Shown: positions 10,632 to 23,230, counted from the first letter of the stretch. The stretch: 64,000 nucleotides of DNA from Aedes albopictus (GCF_035046485.1 NC_085138.1:64968580-65032579), one strand, 5' to 3'. Notes: a model not told the origin generated them from the letters alone. Program-made: numbers and translations.

Positions 10632-13600
10632 ACGATTTCCTCCAGGAATTTTTCCATAGCTTCTTCAGTGATTCCATCATGGATTGCTCCAGATATTTTT
10701 TCAAGAATTCCTCAATGGGTTTCACCAGTCATTCCTCCGGGAATTTATCCTGGGATATCTATAGAGGTTCCTCCAGTGAATGTTCTAGTGCGAGGATTCC
10801 TTCAAGAATTTCTTGAGGGATTACCAAAGGAATGTCAAAAGAAATTCTTCTAGGTATTTCTGCAAGTGTTCCTTCAGAGATTTCTTTAGAGATTTCTCCA
10901 TGTATTCCTTCATGAATTTCACTAGAGATTGCTCCAACAATTCAAACTGAAATAATTCAAAGTATTCCAGCAGAAATATCTTCCAGAAACCCGTTCAGGA
11001 ATTTTTACCAGACATTAGCTTAAAATCCATCCAGGAGTTCCTTAAAACATTATACAAAACATTCTTTTGGGAGTCCATCCAAAGATTCCAACAACAATTC
11101 ATCCAAAAATTATTGCAGACATGGATTCCCTCGTATTTTTTTCCTACAGAAATTTTTCCGGGAATTTGTTAAGTAAGCTTTCTTGGGATTTCCTAAGGAA
11201 TTCCTCATGCGATTGCTTCAACTTCAACTTCAACTTCAGGGATTATTTTATTAACTCCTTCAAGGATTCCCCCAGAAACACTTTTTAAGGAGTTTCTCTT
11301 GAAATTCTTTCAGGAACTCCTCCAGGAATTAATCCAGCGCTTCCTACAGGAACTGTTTAGGGATTCTCTTAGGAATTGCTTCCGGGAAACCTCCTGGGGT
11401 TTCTTTAGGAACTCCTGCAGGGATTCCTGCAGAAACTTGTACAGGGGTTCCCTAAGGAGTTCCTCCACAAACTCTTCTTAGAATTCCTTCGGGATTTCTC
11501 CAAAGATTCCATCTGCAATTTCTTCGGGAATTCTTCCTGGTATTCCTCCAGGAATTTGTCATAGCATTCCTCCACATTGCTCCCTGAGCCAATGCTCTGA
11601 GCCTCAAAATTTCATTCAAAAATATTGATGTTCGCGTCTTTGCCAGCGTTTTGAAATTTTGTTGTAAGTCCCGTAGCCTACGGGACGGGTTAAGGATTCT
11701 CTTAGGAATTCCTCTATAAATGGCTTCCAGAATTCCTTCTGGAATTTCTTCAGGAACTTTTCTAAGACTTCGCCCAGGATTTCTCCAAGAATTCCATCTG
11801 CGATTTCTTCAGGAATTATTCCTGATATCCCTCTACGAATTCTATAAAAGATTCAATTTCTTCAGGAATTCCTCTAGAAATTTCTCCAGGGATTCCTCTG
11901 GGAGTTTCTGCTGGAATTTCTTGAATAATTCCAGGAATTCATGTAGAGATTCCTCCAGAAATTTCGCCTGATATTTCTCTAGAGATTTTTCCATGAGTTC
12001 TGCTATAGATTCCTTCAGGAATTCCTAAAGGCATTCCTCTAGGATATCCTCCAGGGATCCCTCCAAGACTTCTAACAAGATTTTTTTCAGAGATTCCTTC
12101 AAGAAACACTTTTTTTCAGATTTTTTTTCAGAAATTTCGCCCAAAGTTCCTCTAGAGATTCCCCCAGAAATTTATCCAGCAACTGTTGCAGGAATTCCAA
12201 AGATTCCTCCAGCAATTCCCAAAGGAAAACCTCCAAGAATTCTATCAGGCATTCCTTTAGGATTTTATCCAGGAATTCCAGGAATTTCTCCAGAAATTTC
12301 TCTAGGAATTGATCCAGGAATCGCTCCTGGAAATCCTTCAGAAATTATGTCAGCTATTTCACCAGATTTTTTTTTCAGAAAAATCTTATGAGAATTTTTT
12401 TCAGAAATTATTTCAGGAAACTCCCAACGAATTTGGATTTCCCAGGGATTCCTCCAGGAGATAATTCGAAGATTCTTCTAGGAAATCCTCCAGAAGTTCC
12501 TCTAATGATTCTTCCAGCAAATCCTCTTGGGATTTCTTCAAAAACTCTTCCAGAAAATTCTCCAGGAATATCTTAAGGATTTTTTCAGGGATTCCTCCTC
12601 CAGGGATTTCTGCACAAATTTCTTCAAGGAATTTCGAGGATTTCTCCAGGAATGCTTCCAGAAACTCCGCTAGAAATTCCTCCAGGATTTTTTTAAAAGA
12701 TTTTTTTTTCAGAAATAGAATAAAAATAGAATTCCTCTGGAGATTCCTCTAGAAACTTAAATTCTTTCATAAATTTGTCTAGAGATTTCTCCAGGAATTT
12801 CATCATTGATTCCTCCAACAATCCCACAGTAATCTTTCTAGGAATTCCTCCAGGATTTTATCCAGGAATTCCTCCACGAATTACTTCAGGAATTTCTTCA
12901 GGAATTGATTCTGGACATCCTTCAGAAATTATTAACAATTCCTCTAGGGTCCTCTAGTCCTCCAGAGATTTCTCCAGAGATTTCTCCACGAATTTCTGCT
13001 GGGATTTTCCCATAGATTCCACCAGGCAATCCTTCAAAGTTTTCTTCCAGGATTACCAAGGATAGTTCCAGGAAATCCTCTAGGGATTTCTAAAGCAATT
13101 CTTCCAGGAAGTTCTCTAGGAATACCTTCAGTAATTTTTCAGGGATTCCCCCAGGTATTCCTCCAAGGATTTCTTCAAGGATTCCTCCGGGGTTTTCATC
13201 ACGAATTCCTTCGAGGATTTCTCCAGGAATTCCACAAGAAATTCCTCCAGGAATTTCTCGATGGATTTTCCCAAGGAATTTCTCCAGGAATTGCTCCAGG
13301 ACATCTCTCAGAAATTACGTCAGCAATTTCTCCAGGAATTTTTTCAGGAAATCCTCTAGGGATTTCTTCAGAGATCCTTCCACGAAATTCGCCAGGAATA
13401 ATTCATGAATTTTTCAGGGATTCTTCCAGACATTCCTCCAGAAATTCGTGCAGGAATTGCTCCAGGGGTTCCTCCAGGAATTTCTCCTGGAATTTCTCAA
13501 GGATTTTTTTTTCAGAAATTTCTCCAGCAATTACTCCCAGAATTTCTCTGGAAACTTTTTAAGGAATACCTCCTCGATTTTCTTCAGGGATTGCTCTAAG

Positions 13601-14305
13601 AATTCATCAAAGAATTCCAGGAATTTCACCAGGAAATTCTGTTGGGTCTCATCCAAGAATTCTTCCAGGAGTTACGCCAGGATTTTTTCCAGAAATTTCT
13701 CCAGGCATTCCTCCAGGAATCTCTCAAGAGATTTTCCCTGGAATTCCTTAAGGGATTCCTCCAGAAATACAATCAGGGATTTCTCCAAGATTTCCTCCAA
13801 CGATGCCTTCTAAGATTACCTCTAGGAATTCCTCAAGAGATTTCTTCTGAAATTTTTCTAGACATTCCTCCCAGAATTCCTCCGGGAATTTCTCAAGAAT
13901 TTCCTCCAAGGAATCCTCCAGAATTTCATCTAGAATTTCTTCCAGTATTTCCTCATGAGATCTTTTCAGATTCAGATTCTTTAAGTATTCCTCCCATAAC
14001 TTATACAGGAACTCCTCCACGTATACTGTCAGAAATTCTTCCAAGGATTACTCCGGGAATTCCTCCAGGGATTCTACAGGGCTTCCTTCAGGCATTCCTG
14101 TAGGAATTACTCCAGGGATTCATTCAGGTGTTTCTTTAAGGATTTATCCAGGAAGTCTTCCAGGGTTTGCTCCAGAAATTCCTCAAATGATTTCTTCACA
14201 AATTCCTCTCAGGTTCTGTTCAAAAATTCATTCATAAGATTTTCCGAAATTTCATTACATCCTTCAATCATCTTTTCAGGGATGTACCCAAGAAATTCTC
14301 TAGAA
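10632..14305. repeat. Degenerate 12-bp minisatellite (GGAATTCCTCCA consensus), about 3.7 kb
   Basis: The sequence can be cut into 12-base units such as GGAATTTCTCCA, GGAATTGCTCCA, GGGATTTCTTCA and GGAATTTTTTCA for roughly 300 repeats, with indels. Because 12 is a multiple of 3, long stop-free frames arise on either strand that look like 4-residue repeat proteins (GIPP, EFLQ, EEIL); these are not genes. An unrelated insert lies at about 11580-11695. Confidence 0.9.
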
Positions 14306-14508
14306 ACACGTGTTTTTTTAAATTATTTCAAGTATTTCTGGAGAACTTGCTACCAGCATCTCGTTGAATTATGTAGATCAGGTGAGCTTTTTCAATATAT
14401 TGTACAAAATACAGCAGCGTGTCTGCTGTAGGGTTGGTTAATTAATGCTTTTAGATTATAATGTTATTATATTCAATATCATCGTATTGCGTATAGTTAT
14501 AAAAGATA

Positions 14509-15378
14509 CACACTCAGATTTTTTTACAGTATACGGTAATTTTTTACCGAATTCTCAACAGCTGAACGTTCGGTAATCCGTTCGGTAATCGAAACGTGCA
14601 CCGAACATCCGGTAAAATAAATTTGCGAATACTGTCAATAATTACCGGATTTCTCCGGTAATATACATTTCAAAATTACCGTAGGATTTCGGTAACTCAA
14701 TGTTTTCTTTTGGAAATTTTACGTTTTTTCGGTGTTTTCAAGAAAGAAAGATGCAATCTGGACGATTAAATTGCTTTTATTTACCAACGTTTTCGACATT
14801 GACATCTACATAAACAAATTTTGTCGCTCTCACTTATTTCACTTCGGCATTGATTTGTAACGTAAACGCAAAACGAGTGTCCACTCCATTCACCACGAAA
14901 CACCTGGAGGAGCTGGAACGAAATGTTGACTATTTAAGGTAATACTAGAGTAAATACATATGAATACTTACTCAATTCCAACAAATATGAGTCCCCGCTA
15001 AGTAGTATCACAAATCTCAAGTGACACTAAGACACTACAACTTTGAACATCTGAAACCGAAACTATTTAATTCCTACTTTCACTAGTTTGACGTTTCAGA
15101 AATGTTGCTGGCACTTTTACGGAACTTCGGTAAAGTATGGTGTAGTTTACAAGGTTTTCGGTATTGTTTTTTACAGTATACGGTAATTGTTCGTTTTTAC
15201 TGTACGTACTGTACAATATTTGACAGATATTGCTGTCATTGTACCAAATCACAAACTAATCGGTAATAATATTACCGAGCTCTTGTAGAATGAATCATTA
15301 CTACCGGAAAACGGTAGATTTTTGGTATTACCGAATTTTTCCAGTAAAATAATTACCGAACAACGAAATCTGAGTGTG
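14509..15378. mobile_element. TA-flanked MITE with many CGGTAAT/ATTACCG motifs, 870 bp
   Basis: The ends are CACACTCAGATTT (14509) and its mirror AAATCTGAGTGTG (15378), flanked by TA on both sides (14507-14508, 15379-15380). At least a dozen CGGTAAT or ATTACCG motifs lie within about 280 bp of each end, and TTTTTTACAGTATACGGTAA occurs once near each end in the same orientation. No transposase frame. Confidence 0.8.
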
Positions 15379-15918
15379 TAGTAGGTACAAATTTGCTCTC
15401 CCTCACCCAAACCCCCCCCCCCCCCCCATGGACCGAAAAGCTGACTACGCCCTTGATTATGGTCATATCTCGTCTACTGAGGAGACATGGACTGACAAAC
15501 TAACCCTTATTTGAAAGGTCTTTAGATGTACTTTCTGATAAGGGTAACCTCATGTGCACCTTTTTGCCCCTAAAATATATGTTCATCCCGAAAAGTCGAT
15601 GAAAAAATAAAAAAATTTCCGATAACTCGTTTTATTTAATTCTTACAGCCTTCAGCAAAGTTGCGAATTTCATTGATACATACAACTTTGCAGAACATTG
15701 TATGGGTCCAAAATTCAACGAATGTATAATTGCTTAAAAACGTGTTTTTGGGTTTAACTTTCAAACACAGGCCACATTGTCGTCTTCAGGGAAGTTGTTT
15801 GGAATAAAAAATGCTACAAATTTGCTGAAGACAGATGTTAGTATACTCATAGCCGTAAAAACTATTTGCCATTTGTGTCTACTATAGAGTACGGCAGTAA
15901 AACCTATTGGAACTTGTA
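15379..15918. other. Unassigned AT-rich DNA with a 16-C run
   Basis: A run of 16 C lies at 15412-15427. The rest resembles dispersed mosquito repeat DNA (phrases such as CTTCAGCAAAGTTG, also echoed near 24720), but no boundaries are visible. Confidence 0.35.
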
Positions 15919-16773
15919 GGGGGATTAGGGGCATAATGGACACCCGGGGTGAAATGGACACCCCTGTTTTTGCCGAAACCGTTGACTTTTATGTAAAACT
16001 TTCAATGCATAAGTGTAAAGGAACAAGTCATTGTTCTATTTTTCAAAAGTACCATTTATATTTCTTCAAAATAACCAAAATATCATTGAAATTGACGTAT
16101 GTTTTTCATATGGTGGATTTCTTATAATTTCGAAGCAGCAGCAAATAAGGTATTACGAGTGATTGAGTGTGTCCACCATACAAACAAGTGAATTGTTAGC
16201 TTATCTTCATGTATACGTAGATTTAGCAATGGATGAAGATTTATATTTTTGATCAGAACAAACTGAAAATAGCAATTTCAATGTTGTAGTCTATTCGGGG
16301 CGAAATGAACACTGGCAATTATGAATGGATGTACACGTGTTGCATACTGTTAGGCGTTTTAGAGAGTTTGAAAATATTCAATCCGATTATTAAAGCCTAA
16401 AGTTTTTTTAATTAACTTTGAAGTTATGCAAACTCGTCTTAGATGGAGTATCACATCTGTGGTATTGATCTCCGTTGGCAAATTACTTAACTGGTCGATA
16501 TTCTCAAAGATACAGCATAAAATATGCAGGGGTGTCCATTATGCCCCGATGGGTGTCCATTTCGCCCCGTACCTTTCCTGCCAGCCCCAAAAAACACACG
16601 GTTTTCATTTCATTATTTCTTCACAATAATGACATTCTACCAGCTGAAAATGGTTGAAATACGTAGGAAACAAGTTAAAGTTGTAAGCCAACTGATAATA
16701 TGTTAACTTTTGTCTGTTATACAGGCCTAACATACTCATTTGCTTAGGGTGTCCATTATGCCCCTAATCCCCC
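15919..16773. mobile_element. TA-flanked MITE with 29-bp perfect TIR, 855 bp
   Basis: The left end GGGGGATTAGGGGCATAATG continues GACACCC and is mirrored exactly at the right end (16746-16773). TA flanks both ends (15917-15918, 16774-16775). A second motif, GGGGTGAAATGGACACC, follows directly on the left end. Internal copies of GGGTGTCCATTATGCCCC and GGTGTCCATTTCGCCCC occur at 16532-16577. Non-coding. Confidence 0.85.
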
Positions 16774-16775
16774 TA

Positions 16776-17579
16776 ATATTTTTTTTTCCGGCGGTGATGA
16801 GTGTGGCAGTACAACTCCAGCAGATAGAAGGCACGTTCTTTGATAAAGCTGATGACCAATCGTTTAACTTAAACTTGCTATGGTAGGTCGTACTAGGTAT
16901 GGTCTATGTAAGGACATGGAAACAGAATGATGAGATGCAGAAATTGTTTTGATTTTTGTTCATTCATCACTGCACTGTGGTAGAGCTTTCTCGTTTGGGA
17001 ACAAGTTGTCTAAATACGTAAGTGGCGATTATTATGGGAGTACTGTTGCACGTTGCTGGTAGAAGTTACCAAGAAGAAACGGAAATGGCAAAGATGGCAA
17101 GTCTTGCTCTGAAAATAAGGAACCAAAGACGACGCCTGATGAGTAGGACATATATTTATGTAAGGTAATTCTCCTGCGATTCCAATATGACCGACTTGTA
17201 ACTCTACTTTGCGGATTTTTTTTGAATGATCCTAATAGATAATTAATGCGGATAAATTGTGCAGAAAAATGATATTGAAGTTCTAAGTTTAACCAATTTT
17301 CTCAAGGCAGAATACTAAACAGGAAATAGAACCCTCAAAGTGAACTGGCGGTGGGGGTTGAACTACGTGATAATATGTTGTCTAAAAGTAAAAGCGCGTG
17401 CAACGAAATTAAACATACTGCTTTTTGATAAGTGAAATTAATAACCGTATCTACTTCCTTATTTTGCTATTATTGTTCATATTAAACACCCAGTGTCGCG
17501 TCAAAATAAAAATAGGCAGCATTCCAGGAATTTGAATTGAAGTTCTTTTCAATTTCAATTCTTTTCGTTGGTAGTAATC
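16776..17579. other. Unassigned DNA between MITE and SINE
   Basis: No gene, RNA or repeat with recognisable ends seen. Confidence 0.35.
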
Positions 17580-17855
17580 TTTCGGAATCTCCAATTAGCC
17601 TAGTGGTTATGGCTATGGATCGCCAATCCAGAGACAGCGGGTTCGATTCCCGTTCCAGTCGGGAAAATTTTCTCGACTCCATGGGCATAGTATATCATTG
17701 TCCTTGCCTCACAATATACAAATTCATGCAATGGCAGGCAAAGAGAGCCCTTCAATTAATAACTGTGGAAGTGCTCAAAGAACACCAAGTTGCAGCGTGT
17801 CAGGCCAAGTCTCAGTGGGGACGCAGAGCCATAAAGAAGAAGAAGAAGAATCTTT
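17580..17855 (+). mobile_element. tRNA-derived SINE with an alternative tRNA head
   Basis: The A box TAGCCTAGTGGTTATGG (17597) and B box GGGTTCGATTCCC (about 17639-17651) form a pol III promoter. The body (TTAATAACTGTGGAAGTGCT, GAACACCAAG, GTCTCAGTGGGGACG) and the AAGAAGAAG tail match the Feilai-type copies at 35.7 and 44.6 kb. The head differs from theirs, which read TAGCCGAGGCGG. Confidence 0.85.
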
Positions 17856-18852
17856 CAAATGCAAAGACAAAGCTACTCCGAACTGCATTACTCTTATTCT
17901 AAGCCCCTCAACTCAGCAAAACACCACCAGGCGGTAGGAATCGAGTGTAAATTAATTTTATTTACAAATAGAAACCGAAAGCCACTTGCAATAGAACAGT
18001 ACCTATACTACTTATTGCTGACAAATCACGTACCTAGCTAATAGGTAGACACTGCCAACACCCCGTCAGAACATCCCCCTTTTGGAATGATGGCGCGTTG
18101 GTGGAGAGACTGCTGCGCAGCGCACATGCCCATCCAACGTCCAGAGAACGTGCGCATTGGCTTACATACCGTATTCAGCGTCCTTCTTGTCTAGATACGG
18201 CTTAACTGCGGTATAGCTAAATAGGGGATGTCGCTTCTTCGTCATATTTATGTTTTTTTTTTAGTTTTTGTTATGAAGTTTCCTGTCACAAGTCTCTGGG
18301 ATTCTTTTTAAAAGGCTAGGCTTTGTAGGTGTTTGATTATTTGAGACGAAGAGAATAACTTCTGATTGACGAAACAGTACTTAACCCTTTGAGAATTGAA
18401 CGTGCCCATCACTTATGCAAACTACTGTAATGTGTTGAAAGGTATCAATGAGCTATGCAGAAAATCTATTTGCATGCCATTCAACCATTTCCTCTTAGAA
18501 GTATCAAATATGTTTTGTAATAACTCAGACCTTACGGTTTTGTTTGAAACAACTGTTTTCAATTATTGATTAATCTGTAGTAACCCCCTATGCCAATAAT
18601 TTACACTTCACGCAAGGGATGATGTTCATTAAGACACTTGGTCTACTAATGAGTAATGATACTAATTTTATACTTGATGGGCTACAACTTGTAGCGGTGA
18701 GTCTGCGTCCAATGAAGCATTCGCCTCCACTGATGTCGGCTTTGTGCCAATCGCTTTTAGTCACCGTGAACGTTAGGTTCGGGGTCCTTAGGTCCTCATC
18801 AACTGCAAAAAGCCAACGTGTGCGTGGCCTACCATGAAGCCGGCGTCCCCTT
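17856..18852. other. Unassigned DNA, possible LINE C-terminal scrap
   Basis: Mostly unrecognised. On the minus strand near 18790-18850 a short frame contains GRPRTRWLFAVDEDL, reminiscent of the basic RGRPRxRW segment near the end of RTE-like ORF2 proteins. It is too short to assign. Confidence 0.3.
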
Positions 18853-19024
18853 CCCAAGTAACACACTTGTCACAGAAGAGTCACGGCGGCGCAGGTTTTT
18901 GTTGCGTAGAAGTCACTGTGACTTACTTCTAGCAAGTGAGTATTTATTTGTTGGAAGTAAGTCACAATGGCTTCTGCGCAACAAAAACTTGCGCCGCCGT
19001 GACTCTTCTGTGACAAGTGTATTA

Positions 19025-20559
19025 GGGGAATGTGGGGTAATATGCACCTCCTAAGTATACGTGGCCCTATAACCAAGATTAAGCCGAAAATTATGGGTGT
19101 CTTGGGTTTTGAAAGTTAGTTTACTTATTTCACTAAGAGACGCCAACTTTTGGTCCGCGTAATATCAATTTTACCGAATCAAATTAACAATTTAAAATTT
19201 ACGTTGTGGGTGCTGAAACACTGTTGGGGGCAAAACGCACCTTGAGGTGGGACAATACGACCTCTGGCATTTCCCGCTTTGAATTTTATTGGAATACCAG
19301 GCGGCTCCATCTTACGGCAAAAGGTTATTGCAACCATAACAAATTGCAAATGCTCCATAGAAAATCAAAAAGCGCTCCATAAAGAATTAACATATGTTCC
19401 ATGAAAATGTGCAATGTTACCCATAAACAATTGAATACGTTCCATACTTTATGAAAAATGAACCGGTAAAACATAAAGTTTTCTCATTTAAAGTGATATT
19501 TTGCACCAATAAATAATAATGAAATGCTCCATAATAAAATACAAATGATACAAATAAGAAAAATGCAAACGCTCCATAAAAAATTAAAATTGTACCCATA
19601 GATAATTAAATATTGCTCCATAGAAAAGTTAAATTACACCATAAAAAATTGAAATTGCACCATAGAAAATAGACAAATGCTCCATAAGTATTAGCAAGCT
19701 GCACCACAGAAAATACAATTTGCTCCATAAAAAATTAAATTTCTCCATAACTTTTAACATATGCACCACTAAAGCAGTGCAATGTAAAGCAATTCAGCTC
19801 TGTCCAATTAAATTATGAGAATATGCTATCTATGGAGGATTTTCAATTTTTCATGGAGCAATTCATATTTTCTATGGTGCTGTTTGATAATACTTATGGA
19901 GCATTTGTCTATTTTCTATGGTGCAATTTCAATTTTTTATGGTGCAATTTAATTTTTCTATGGAGAAATATTCAATTTTCAATGGGTACAATTTTAATTT
20001 TTTATGGATCATTTGCATTTTTCTATGGAACATTTGTATTTTATTATGGAGCATTTCATTATTATTTATTGCTGCAAAATTTCACTTTTAATGAGAGAAT
20101 TTTATGTTTTACCGGTTCATTTTTCATAAAGTATGGAACGTTTTCAATTATTTATGGGTAACATTGCACATTTTCATGGAGCATATGTTCATTCTTTATG
20201 GAGCACTTTTTGATTTTCTATGGAGCGTTTCTATTTGTTTGTGGGTGCAATAAATAGGCTGCCCCATCTTACTATTTACGGCAGCAAATGGAAGGTGTAG
20301 GAGACGGATGGTAGTTAATGGGTTGATACCATATAATCAGCGCGCAATCGCTTATGTTGCGTGCGCTTCAAATTAGACAATCTTTCCATATGTGGAAAAT
20401 TATCGTTTTCCACGCTTTTCATTCGAATATTCTTGGCATTCTTGGGCTTGTCCGACTCAGTTTTACGTCTAGTTTGCTTGCATCTGACGGAACTTCACTA
20501 TATAATGAAATAGCGTGAGGGCGTTTTGCCCCGAGGGTGTGTATTACCCCTGGTTACCC
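19025..20559. mobile_element. TA-flanked foldback DNA element, 1535 bp
   Basis: The terminal repeat GGGGAATGTGGGGTAATATG (19025) pairs with GGGTAACCAGGGGTAATACA read inward from 20559. TA lies on each side (19023-19024, 20560-20561). The interior is dominated by two inverted arms of degenerate GCTCCATA-type motifs. Its insertion into a hairpin MITE fixes both boundaries. No transposase. Confidence 0.85.
19340..20240. repeat. Long inverted arms of GCTCCATAGAAAAT-type motifs
   Basis: From 19350 to 19770 the strand repeats GCTCCATAGAAAATCAAA-like units about every 20-25 bases. From 19830 to 20240 the reverse complement set (ATTTTCTATGGAGC) appears in mirror order, including unique landmarks such as the ACCGGT-containing segment (19462 and 20110). 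A single strand could fold into a stem of roughly 400 bp. Confidence 0.85.
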
Positions 20560-20701
20560 TACTTAGGTTCCTGGTTCTCTGCTGAATATGGGTTTAGCTT
20601 GTCGTTTCTCCAGCATACGAGGGACGTGCTCATCCCACCGCATTGCCACATCATTATCTTATTAACAACTTCGTTCACGACATCAAACTTTTCACCACCT
20701 A

Positions 20702-20765
20702 GCACCACTTCCCCAGTGACACACTTGTCACAGAAGAGTCATGGTGGCGCAGGATATTGTTGTGC
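20702..20765. mobile_element. Half copy of the CCCAAGTAACACA hairpin MITE
   Basis: ACACACTTGTCACAGAAGAG followed by TCATGGTGGCGCAGG matches one arm of the hairpin at 18853; the second arm is missing. Confidence 0.65.
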
Positions 20766-20840
20766 CTTTTTTTTGCTGGAAAATCATCAATATCTTTTGA
20801 ACGGAATGGAAAACAGCAGTATTACGGAGAAAAACCAGTA

Positions 20841-21750
20841 GAGTAAAGTGGGGCAAAAGTTCGAGTGGGGCAAGAGTTTCTTTTGAAGTTTTTGAGCTTA
20901 AATCAAATGATATCTTTCGGGTGTCAAGATTGTTCGATGCCTTTTTGAAAAAGAGTCTTTCACTCCAAAAATTATGAAAATTTATCAATATTTCGAAAAA
21001 TTATGATAAAATGTTGGTTTTTGATCAAAAAATTGTAATATGCGATGGTCCTTCCAACGCATGGAATGGAATTGTAATGAAATCGAATTCGATATTTTAT
21101 TTTGGGGCGTAACTAGGTATATTTTGAAGATGCTCTAGCATGTATAACTTTTTTCAAAAAAATTTTGGAAATCATATTTTACACATAGTGGGGCAAAAGT
21201 TCGAATTGTGGGGCAAGAGTTCGAGGCATATGGCAACTTTAGGTAAAACCCTAAAATTCTGCAAAATGTACATATTATCTCTAAAAATGATGGAATTAGT
21301 GAGAAAATTCGATCGAAGTTGAAAAAAAATGTTGTTTTATCTGAATTTGGCGGAAAACTACTAATTTTTGGTGAAGTAAATTTAACCCTGATTTGGGTAA
21401 AATCCAGACCGAACTTTAAAGTGTATTCCAATTCCAACATCAAATATTTATTGGTTTTAGGTATTCCAATTACCAAAGTGTCGAAATAGTGTGCTACAGT
21501 TGGCGGAATACCACAAACACTAGATTCGAACTTTTGCCCCAGTGGTGGGGCAAGAGTTCGAATAAGACACACACATACAAAAAGTGTTGTAACTCAAAAT
21601 TGAAAAGACATTTGGCGTAACTTTGTTCAGCAAAATTTTAGCTCATGGATGGTAGAATCACCACACGGTATTCATTTATTTTTATCTGCTTCGATTTCTT
21701 GAAAATATTTGAATTTTTAACTAGGGTCGAACTTTTGCCCCACCTTACTC
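20841..21750. mobile_element. TA-flanked MITE with GTGGGGCAAAAGTTCGA termini, 910 bp
   Basis: The left end GAGTAAAGTGGGGCAAAAGT (20841) is followed by a second GTGGGGCAAGAGTT. The right end mirrors it (CGAACTTTTGCCCCACCTTA, then CTC, ending 21750). TA flanks both (20839-20840, 21751-21752). Further copies of the motif lie at 21189-21225 and 21528-21560. Short spurious frames only. Confidence 0.85.
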
Positions 21751-21752
21751 TA

Positions 21753-23230
21753 CAGTTTGAAACAACAAATACGTTTGTTGATTCACAATCCAATAAAATA
21801 GTAGTTTCAAATCGAACATTTGTCGTTTTTACATGACTATTTTGATTCGATACAAACCGAAATATTAGTTGTTTCTACTGCAAGCTGTTTCTTTCATCAT
21901 AACAAATGACGTCAGTTACTTTTAACTACTATTAGTCATTTTTACCGTTTATTTCTACTAAATCTCAGGTTGATTCAACCGGAATACACAAACCAAAATA
22001 TTAGTTTGATTCTGCTATCCTCGCGTTAAAAACAAACCAATATTCCGGATAACAACAAACATATTAGTTTGAATCGAATCTTATTATTGGATTGTTTATT
22101 GTCCTTTTTTTCTTTTTCCTCATTCCACAAGCCACATTTTGCAAAGTCTTATCAGTGCTCGAGCAGTTTAGTTTTGAAAAATTCTCTTCGAGATTTTTAA
22201 CATTTCAAAACGCACTACAGCGCCAGGTAAGTTCAAATATTTGAATATTGGATGTGTGAAACAAAAGTCTTAAATATAATTTAAGGTGAAATGGGAGCGC
22301 GTCCAGGTGCATTTTTGACTCGCGTTTTTGTGAGCACCGATCTCGTCATCCACAAAATGCATGCAAACGAAAATGCTACTCAATGTTTACCGCGAGTGAG
22401 TCATTGCTTTTTCATCTCTGATTGTTGCTTGGATGATGAGATCCGTGCTTTCGGTATTTGCAAGGTAGCCATTGTGACGGCCATCTTTGGATTCGCTCAT
22501 ATATGTCCTTAATTTTCAGTACTACAGTACCTACGTGTAAGAATGGGCTCGAATCTTGACTCAGGTCTCCGGTTGGATGGATATTTGGTTTGCAAATCGA
22601 TTGAGTGTGTTTTAGTATGAAACAAATGAACGCCGAAAAAACCTTGTACTCAAGGAACGCCGTGAAATGCGAGCAGCAAGCAACGATCCGGTATCGTCAG
22701 TATAAAATTACGCTAGAATGTGATGTTTCCTTGTTATAATGTTATATTTAAACATGTCAGAAAACTGGTGTGAAAACTGAATCTAAAACTTAACTGACCA
22801 GAACAAAAAAGATGTTCTCAGCGAATATTAAAAAGTATTGTATAACGTGCTGGGTAAATAAATATGTGTATTTTACAGCTTTTTGAGAACATTTTTCTTT
22901 TGTCATCAAAAAGAAGGAGGGGTTTTGCGGGGTAGGGCGGGAGGAGGGATTCGACCTGAGGGGTTTGTTGTTTCAACTAACGGTTTAGTTTGTTTTAAAT
23001 GGTAAATGGTGGTAGAAAACAAACCAAAATTAGTAAAAAACAAACGGTGTATGGCAGTTGAAGCAACAAACAAAATCGTTTAGATCTTTTACTGTCAAAA
23101 CGAAACAACCAACTTAATAGTATTTTCAAACGGATGGTTGTTGAAATTAACCGCTGAAGTGCCAGAGAAACAAACAAAAACTTTGGTTAATTACAACTGC
23201 CACGGGTAGGTAAAATTAACTAACATGCCG
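21753..23230. other. AT-rich DNA with scattered AAACAAACYAATATTAG motifs
   Basis: Variants of AAACAAACCAATATTAG and their complements recur at 21760-22080 and 22965-23200, flanking a middle part near 22100-22900 with no recognisable gene. This may be another element with iterated ends, but no clear termini or TSD are visible. Confidence 0.35.

Larger units (their letters stand above)
18853..20567. mobile_element. Hairpin MITE (CCCAAGTAACACA family), right end split by a later insertion
   Basis: The left arm CCCAAGTAACACACTTGTC (18853) continues through AGAGTCACGGCGGCGC and is mirrored at 18978-19020. The last bases of the right arm are displaced: ...GACAAGTGTATTA ends at 19024 and CTTAGG resumes at 20562. 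Joined across a single TA they mirror the left end at 17 of 19 positions. The intervening 1.5 kb is the foldback element at 19025-20559. The hairpin itself is about 180 bp. Confidence 0.85.

Noticed and set aside
13405..14103. Long frames with GIPPGISP or EEILEEIL repeats as structural proteins
   Set aside because: They follow from the 12-bp tandem repeat being in frame on both strands; no start context, domain or codon signal.
17590..17660. tRNA gene
   Set aside because: A and B boxes are present, but the sequence continues into a SINE body and tail; the head does not close into a proper acceptor stem. The same holds for the heads at 35716 and 44617.
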